Of a DNA stretch of 64,000 bases, positions 59,544-64,000 are shown in pieces (within the stretch, counting starts at the first letter, position 1; each line of letters begins with the position of its first letter). A program made the translations under genes and the position numbers. The notes below the pieces were generated by a model that saw nothing but the letters and a program-made list of their open reading frames with translations, made no database searches and was not told the origin of the DNA. The DNA comes from JAOAGA01 sp964540515 (GTDB lineage: Bacteria > CALINM01), in NCBI GenBank assembly GCA_964540515.1, contig CAZIMS010000005.1, positions 1-64,000 on the forward strand. The letters run 5' to 3'.

Positions 59544-59573
59544 ATAATACGTAAGGATGCCTATGCTTGACAA
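59544..59573 (-). promoter_or_regulatory. Promoter of the DUF3108 gene, overlapping the helicase start
   Basis: Minus strand TTGTCA (59568-59573), 18 bases, TATTAT (59544-59549). The -35 box lies within the first codons of the divergent helicase gene. The ATG at 59527 would follow the start point by only about 9 bases. Confidence 0.5.
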
Positions 59574-61677
59574 TATTCTAAAAGATTTAAATGATGAACA
59601 GAAAGAAGCTGTTACACATTTTAAAGGACCATTACTTGTATTAGCAGGTGCAGGCTCTGGTAAGACGAGGACTATCATATATAGGATAGCCTACCTTATA
59701 AATCATTACGGAGTTAATCCAAAATCAATCATTGCCCTTACCTTCACCAATAAGGCTGCCCGTGAGATGTTAGATAGGTTAAGGAATTTTTCCAAGGGTG
59801 ATTATATTAAAGGCGTTCTTGCTACTACCTTTCATTCCTTTGGATTTATTTTTATAAAGGAGAATCAACAGTTAATAGCTAATGGTAGGGATGTGCAGAT
59901 AATAGATGAAGAAGACCAGCTGAAGCTAATAAATGAAATTATAACAATTTTAAATATTGACAAGGATGAATTGCCAGCTAAAACGATAAAAGGGGTTATT
60001 AACGATTGGAAAAACCAAGGACTTTCTCTTTCCGAGTACTTAGAGGATAAGTTTTTTGGTGGTTACCTTACGAATATCTATAGTTCAATTATTAGTAAGT
60101 ATGAGGAACTGAAAAAAGATAGGGGCCTACTTGACTTTGGTGATCTGCTCTATGTTGTTTATGATACTCTAAGGAGAAATAGAGAAATTTTAGAAAAGTA
60201 TGAAGAGAGATTTTCTTTTATACTTGTTGATGAGTATCAAGATACAAACCCTATACAGTATAAAATTCTAAAACTTCTTTGCAAAAATAAGAGAAATCTT
60301 ACTGTTGTTGGGGATGATGACCAGTCTATTTATAGCTTTAGAGGTGCCGAGATAAGAAATATCCTTGACTTTAAAAAAGATTTTCCCGATGCAAAAATTA
60401 TTCACCTTTCAAAGAACTATAGGTCAACAAAAAATATTATTGATGTGGCTAACTTAGTAATAAGTAAAAATAGACAAAGGATGCGAAAGGAGCTTTTTGC
60501 AGTTAAACAATGTGGAGAAAAGATATGTCTTTTTACGAATAACAATGAAAGAGAAGAGGCAGATAAGGTAAGAGAAGAGATAAAGAGGCTATTAAGTAAC
60601 GGTTATGACTATAAAGACATAGCAATTTTTTATAGAACTAACAATCTTTCAAGAAGGTTTGAAGATATTTTAAGGAAAGAGAAGATCCCCTATAGAATTT
60701 ATGGTTCAATTAGATTTTACAATAGAAGAGAGATAAAGGATTTTTTATCTATAATTAGATTTTTGATGAATAAAGGTGATATTTTAAGCTTTCAGAGATT
60801 TGCAAGCTTTGCCATTGAAGGGGTGGGGAAAAGTACGGTTGAGAAAATTATTTCTGAGACTAAAAAAACAAAAAATATAATATTATCAATAGAAAACTTT
60901 CTCCAATCCTCAAATAATGGTAAGATAGCCCTTGCCTTAAAAGGTTTCTTAGCCTTAATTAATAAGCTTGAAGAGGCCTTTAAAGAATATAATCCTGATG
61001 ATTTTATAGACCTTGCAATGGATTTACTTTCCTATAAAGATTCTCTTAAAAGAGACGTTAAAGATGAGCAGGAGTTGGATGAGAGATTGAAAAACTTAGA
61101 AGAGCTTAAGATCGCATTAATGGAGAATAAAAAAGAAGGAAAAGATTATCTTGATTTTATAAATGAGGTGGTTATTGAGGATATTGATAAGAAAGAAGAT
61201 AATAATGCAATAACATTAATGACTGTTCATTCTGCAAAAGGGCTGGAGTTTCCTGTTGTATTCATAACGGCAATGGAGGATGATATATTCCCTCATGTCT
61301 TTTCGAAACAAGAAAATAACATTGAGGAAGAAAGACGTCTTTTTTATGTTGCCATAACAAGGGCAAAGGAAAGACTTATGCTTAGTTATGCCCTTACAAG
61401 AAATAATAAGAATCAAAGAGTATCTCCTTTCATTAAGGATATCCCACATGAATTTATTTATAAGACAAATCAAAATCTAATACAGGAAAGGGATATTAAG
61501 AAGGATTACTTAGATAACGATTACAATATGAAAAAAAGTAGGGTCTATCATCAATTTTTTGGGAGAGGTAAGGTCGTTGATATTTTAAGAGAAGGAGAAG
61601 ATCCACTCTATCTTGTTAAGTTTGAGACAGGCGAGACCAAAAGAATCTATAGTAGCTACCTTACTATTGAGGGTTAG
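59563..61677 (+). CDS. pcrA: UvrD/PcrA-type DNA helicase
   Basis: Superfamily 1A 3'-5' helicase, 704 residues. I choose ATG 59563 (MLDNILKDLNDEQKEAV), which has AAGGA five bases upstream; the ATG at 59557 is too close to it. Motifs: Walker A AGAGSGKT (28-35), LTFTNKAAREM, LVDEYQDTNPIQY, VVGDDDQSIYSFRGAEI, LSKNYRS, TVHSAKGLEFPVVF and VAITRAKERLMLSY. The C-terminal HQFFGRGKVVDIL...YLVKFETGETKRIY is the PcrA-type Tudor-like tail that binds RNA polymerase in Bacillus. Begins the uvrD-radC run. Confidence 0.95.
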   Translation: MLDNILKDLNDEQKEAVTHFKGPLLVLAGAGSGKTRTIIYRIAYLINHYGVNPKSIIALTFTNKAAREMLDRLRNFSKGDYIKGVLATTFHSFGFIFIKENQQLIANGRDVQIIDEEDQLKLINEIITILNIDKDELPAKTIKGVINDWKNQGLSLSEYLEDKFFGGYLTNIYSSIISKYEELKKDRGLLDFGDLLYVVYDTLRRNREILEKYEERFSFILVDEYQDTNPIQYKILKLLCKNKRNLTVVGDDDQSIYSFRGAEIRNILDFKKDFPDAKIIHLSKNYRSTKNIIDVANLVISKNRQRMRKELFAVKQCGEKICLFTNNNEREEADKVREEIKRLLSNGYDYKDIAIFYRTNNLSRRFEDILRKEKIPYRIYGSIRFYNRREIKDFLSIIRFLMNKGDILSFQRFASFAIEGVGKSTVEKIISETKKTKNIILSIENFLQSSNNGKIALALKGFLALINKLEEAFKEYNPDDFIDLAMDLLSYKDSLKRDVKDEQELDERLKNLEELKIALMENKKEGKDYLDFINEVVIEDIDKKEDNNAITLMTVHSAKGLEFPVVFITAMEDDIFPHVFSKQENNIEEERRLFYVAITRAKERLMLSYALTRNNKNQRVSPFIKDIPHEFIYKTNQNLIQERDIKKDYLDNDYNMKKSRVYHQFFGRGKVVDILREGEDPLYLVKFETGETKRIYSSYLTIEG

Positions 61678-61683
61678 GAAGGA

Positions 61684-61947
61684 ATGGCTTTGCAAGGAAG
61701 CCCCAAAAGGCTTGCAGAAGACATCTCAAATGGTTATTTCTTTGTGACCTTACCCTATTTAAAAACGTTATCTACAACAGAGATTAAAGAACTCTACCAT
61801 GCCTTAAAAATTGTTCAAAGGGATATAAGGGCTATAGTAACAACAGATACTGAAGATACCAAGAAAAAACAGATGAGGCTTATGAGACTAAATAACGTCT
61901 TCACAGTTATAGAAAATTACGCAAGAAAACATAGAATAATGCTCTGA
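61684..61947 (+). CDS. Small protein of unknown function
   Basis: 87 residues, basic, helical: GSPKRLAEDISNGYFFVTLPYLKTLSTTEIKELYHALKIVQRDIRAIVTTDTEDTKKKQMRLMRLNNVFTVIENYARKHRIML. I do not recognize it. Starts 4 bases after the helicase stop with GGAAGGA just upstream and is followed by suhB after 14 bases. No signal peptide or membrane segment. Confidence 0.65.
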   Translation: MALQGSPKRLAEDISNGYFFVTLPYLKTLSTTEIKELYHALKIVQRDIRAIVTTDTEDTKKKQMRLMRLNNVFTVIENYARKHRIML

Positions 61948-61961
61948 AAGAAAGGATTGTT

Positions 61962-62631
61962 ATGGATATAGTTAAAAAACTTGTTTTCCAAGCAGGAGAT
62001 ATACTTCTTGATTTCTATAGCAAAGGTTTTTCAGTTAATTACAAAGGTGCCCGAGACTTAGTAACAACTGCCGATATAAGGGTTGAAAATTTTTTTAAAG
62101 AGCAGCTAAGTAAATACTTTCCTGATATACCTGTTGTTGGAGAGGAGAGCTTTAGAGGAGAAAGATTTGATTCTGCCTTTATTCTCGACCCAGTAGATGG
62201 TACTACAAACTTTGCCCATGGGTATCCTGCCTTTTGTATATCTATTGCCTATNNNNNNNNNNNNNNNNNNNNNNNNNNNNNNNNNNNNNNNNNNNNNNNN
62301 NNNNNNNNNNNNNNNNNNNNNNNNNNNNNNNNNNNNNNNNNNNNNNNNNNNNGGCTCCGCAGCCCTTGACTTGTGTTATACAGCCTGTGGAAGGTTTGAT
62401 GGTTTTTTTGAGTTAGGTCTAAAACCTTGGGATGTCTCTGCAGGTATTCTCTTTATCAGGGAGGCAGGAGGAAGGGTTACTGATATTTATGGAAATGAAG
62501 CCACTCCCTATGATAAACACTTTGTGGCAACTAACTCACTAATTCATGATGATATTTTAAGTCTTATAAAAAAGGCTGATTGTTCTCTTAATGTTTACAA
62601 GCAATATTTTACGGAGAGGGTGCTTGGTTAA
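61962..62631 (+). CDS. suhB: Inositol monophosphatase family protein, interrupted by assembly gap
   Basis: Mg-dependent phosphatase of the SuhB/IMPase family. The first 97 codons (61962-62252) include VGEESF (E61/E62) and the metal site DPVDGTTNFAHGYPAFCISIAY (from 76). The 3' part (62353-62631) resumes at GSAALDLCYTACGRFDGFFELGLKPWDVSAGILFIREAGGRV. The two parts are in different frames across the 100 N, but N count is only a placeholder. By comparison with SuhB, about 80-85 codons are missing, so the true gap is near 250 bases. Not evidence of a real frameshift. Confidence 0.88.
62253..62352. other. Assembly gap (100 N)
   Basis: Exactly 100 N, the common scaffolding placeholder. It falls inside the inositol monophosphatase gene and is probably shorter than the real missing piece. 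Confidence 0.97.
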
Positions 62632-63304
62632 GATTAAGGATCTTTCAAGAGAAGAAAGACCAAGAGAAAAATTGCTAAGGCAAGGTGCCAGTGCCCTTTC
62701 GGTTTATGAGCTCTTGGCTATACTTTTAAGAACAGGGACAAAGGATTGTAACGCCCTTGAGCTAGGGAGGAAACTAATCTCTGAGTTTGGCTCTTTAAAA
62801 AATTTATTTTCTGCTGACAAAGAGGAGCTATTAAAGATAAAGGGGCTAAACATAGCTAAAATATCTACTCTTCTGTCGGTAATTGAGATAGCAAAGAGAT
62901 ACCAGAGAGAAAGTAATGATAAGAGGGTTATAATACAATCTTCCAATGATGTTTTTAATCTTTATCAAAATGAGTTTTTGACGTGTGGTAATAGAGAACT
63001 ATTTCTTGTTTTGTATCTCAACTCAAAAAACGAGGTCTTGAGAGAAGAAAGATTAGGTAGCAGCCTTGCCAGTGCCTGTCTAATTCACCCCCAGGAGTTT
63101 GTAAGGGGTATTATAAAATACGGTGCCAGCAGGATAATTGTTGTCCACAATCATCCCTCTAATGATCCCACCCCTAGTCAAGAAGATATAAAGTTCACCA
63201 AGGAGTTAATGGGTGGATTGAAGTATTTTGGCTTTGAGCTTTTAGATCATATTATTTTTACTTCAGATACATACCTTAGTATGAGAGACAAAAAGATAAT
63301 TTAA
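62624..63304 (+). CDS. radC: RadC family JAB/MPN-domain protein
   Basis: 226 residues from TTG 62624, which has GGAGAGGG seven bases upstream; starting at 62591 would add a non-homologous extension inside suhB. N-terminal helix-hairpin-helix region (LKIKGLNIAKISTLL), then the JAMM metal motif VVHNHPSNDPTPSQED (H175, H177, D188) and the end DHIIFTSDTYLSMRD. Despite the name, a direct repair role is not established. Confidence 0.93.
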   Translation: MVKIKDLSREERPREKLLRQGASALSVYELLAILLRTGTKDCNALELGRKLISEFGSLKNLFSADKEELLKIKGLNIAKISTLLSVIEIAKRYQRESNDKRVIIQSSNDVFNLYQNEFLTCGNRELFLVLYLNSKNEVLREERLGSSLASACLIHPQEFVRGIIKYGASRIIVVHNHPSNDPTPSQEDIKFTKELMGGLKYFGFELLDHIIFTSDTYLSMRDKKII

Positions 63305-63341
63305 TTACCTAAAATGGAAGGAAAGGTTGGAATATATCCAC

Positions 63342-63371
63342 TTGCCTAAATATTTTGCCTTTATCTATAAT
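63342..63371 (+). promoter_or_regulatory. Promoter of the MTA phosphorylase gene
   Basis: TTGCCT (63342-63347), 18 bases, perfect TATAAT (63366-63371), 28 bases upstream of the ATG, with TTAGGAGG as ribosome site between. Confidence 0.6.
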
Positions 63372-63399
63372 AGATTTAAACTTAAGTTAGGAGGTTGCT

Positions 63400-64000
63400 A
63401 TGGAAGAATATATAGGGATTATTGGTGGAAGCGGTTTATATAATATAGGTCTTGAGAATAAAAAGGAGATTGAGGTAGATACGCCCTTTGGCAAGCCTTC
63501 CGATAAGATATTGGTTGGAGAGCTTGAAGGAGTGAAATTTGCTTTTCTTCCAAGACACGGTAAGGGTCACAGGATAATGCCATCGGAGATAAATTATAGA
63601 GCAAATATCTACGCACTAAAAAAGATAGGTGTTAAAAGGGTCATATCAGTCAGTGCTGTTGGGAGTATGAAGGAAGAGCTTCCTCCAGGTTATCTTATTT
63701 TACCAGACCAGTTTATCGACTTTACTAAAAAAAGAGAAAGTACCTTTTTTGGTAGTGGTGTTGTTGCCCATGTCTCTATGGCAGAGCCAACTTGTAAGGC
63801 TTTAAGGGAGATCGTTTTTAATATAGCTAACTCAATAGGATATCCCATTAAGAATGGTGGGACTTACATTTGCATAGAAGGTCCTCAGTTTTCCTCAAAG
63901 GCAGAGTCTTTTTTGTGGAGGTCCTTTGGGGTAGATGTAATAGGGATGACAAATATGCCAGAGGCAAAGCTTGCTAAAGAGGCGCAGCTTTGCTATGTTA
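63400..64000 (+). CDS. mtnP: S-methyl-5'-thioadenosine phosphorylase, 5' part
   Basis: Open from ATG 63400 to the window edge (200 codons). EYIGIIGGSGLYNIG, TPFGKPSDKILVGELEGVKFAFLPRHGKGHRIMPSEINYRANIYALK, SVSAVGSMKEELPPGYLILPDQFIDFT, YICIEGPQFSSKAES and GVDVIGMTNMPEAKLAKEAQLCY are hallmarks of the MTAP/purine phosphorylase II family. It cleaves methylthioadenosine from polyamine synthesis. The family also contains methylthioinosine and guanosine-type enzymes. AGGAGG ribosome site. The 3' end lies outside the window. Confidence 0.92.
   Translation, partial: MEEYIGIIGGSGLYNIGLENKKEIEVDTPFGKPSDKILVGELEGVKFAFLPRHGKGHRIMPSEINYRANIYALKKIGVKRVISVSAVGSMKEELPPGYLILPDQFIDFTKKRESTFFGSGVVAHVSMAEPTCKALREIVFNIANSIGYPIKNGGTYICIEGPQFSSKAESFLWRSFGVDVIGMTNMPEAKLAKEAQLCYV

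Noticed and set aside
59557..59562. ATG 59557 as the helicase start
   Set aside because: AAGG directly abuts it, leaving no spacing; the ATG at 59563 has proper spacing and gives the usual N-terminus.
62197..62631. Separate genes or a frameshifted pseudogene on either side of the N run
   Set aside because: The flanks are the two ends of one inositol monophosphatase family protein; the frame difference comes from the arbitrary 100-N length.
1..64000. CRISPR array, prophage, insertion sequence or defence island
   Set aside because: No regularly spaced direct repeats, transposase, integrase, phage structural or restriction genes were seen; nearly every base belongs to a recognizable housekeeping gene.

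Overview
This is an AT-rich (roughly one third G+C by eye) bacterial chromosome segment made almost entirely of core housekeeping genes. It carries one run of 100 N, which suggests a draft or metagenome-assembled scaffold. The organism looks like a Gram-negative, meso-diaminopimelate-type bacterium: there is an apolipoprotein N-acyltransferase, a MurE with the DNPR motif, and lysA/dapF/dapA/dapB. The gene mix (NtrC-type two-component pair, roadblock/LC7 protein, archaeal-type 8-oxoguanine glycosylase, a second SPOUT methyltransferase beside trmD, a YqfF-type HD phosphodiesterase gene) resembles deep-branching anaerobe groups such as Deferribacterota or Desulfobacterota-like lineages. I cannot place it to phylum from sequence reading alone.

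Layout. 1-643: end of the ribosomal/rpoA operon (rpoA 3' end, rplQ) and a tRNA-Asn with its own promoter and terminator. 749-4023 (minus): a small secreted Ala/Pro/Lys/Glu-rich protein behind a near-consensus sigma-54 promoter, next to an NtrC-family response regulator and its membrane histidine kinase. 4075-21519 (plus): a complete canonical division and cell wall cluster, mraZ-rsmH-ftsL-ftsI-murE-murF-mraY-murD-ftsW-murG-murC-murB-ddl-ftsQ-ftsA-ftsZ, followed by a radical SAM protein. 22969-27631 (plus): lysA-dapF-dapA-dapB plus an FAH-family hydrolase, feeding diaminopimelate to MurE. 27623-39970 (minus): a tightly packed 12-gene run, roadblock protein-aroQ-pepP-efp-GcvH-like-TPR-CCA transferase-pgpH-ybeY-DgkA/PAP2 fusion-corC-lnt.

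40131-45156 (plus): SRP/ribosome/tRNA modification operon ffh-rpsP-khpA-rimM-trmD-SPOUT-rplS-rnhB-yraN. 45186-50223 (minus): ogg-pfkA, then the late heme genes hemE-hemH-hemY. 50360-54851 (minus): pcm, a small unknown, coaBC, a Cys-rich small protein, lemA and a DUF2207 membrane protein. 54988-55191 (minus): dodecin. 55336-58216 (plus): small unknown, ftsE, ftsX and an EnvC-like amidase activator. 58246-59527 (minus): hsp20 and a DUF3108 protein. 59563-63304 (plus): pcrA/uvrD, small unknown, an inositol-monophosphatase-family gene broken by the N gap, and radC. 63400-end: 5' part of an MTA phosphorylase gene.

No CRISPR, prophage, transposon or obvious new defence system is present. The points worth a second look are subtle: an FtsE whose ATPase motifs are largely lost; an ftsW that seems to start at AUA; a sigma-54 promoter beside an NtrC-type pair; a recurring promoter layout with the -10 box 5-11 bases before ATG and no Shine-Dalgarno (leaderless mRNAs); a GcvH-like protein without the lipoyl lysine; an undecaprenol/diacylglycerol kinase-phosphatase fusion; an Arg-tip EF-P; 10-bp-phased MraZ boxes; and a 13-bp inverted repeat bracketing hsp20.
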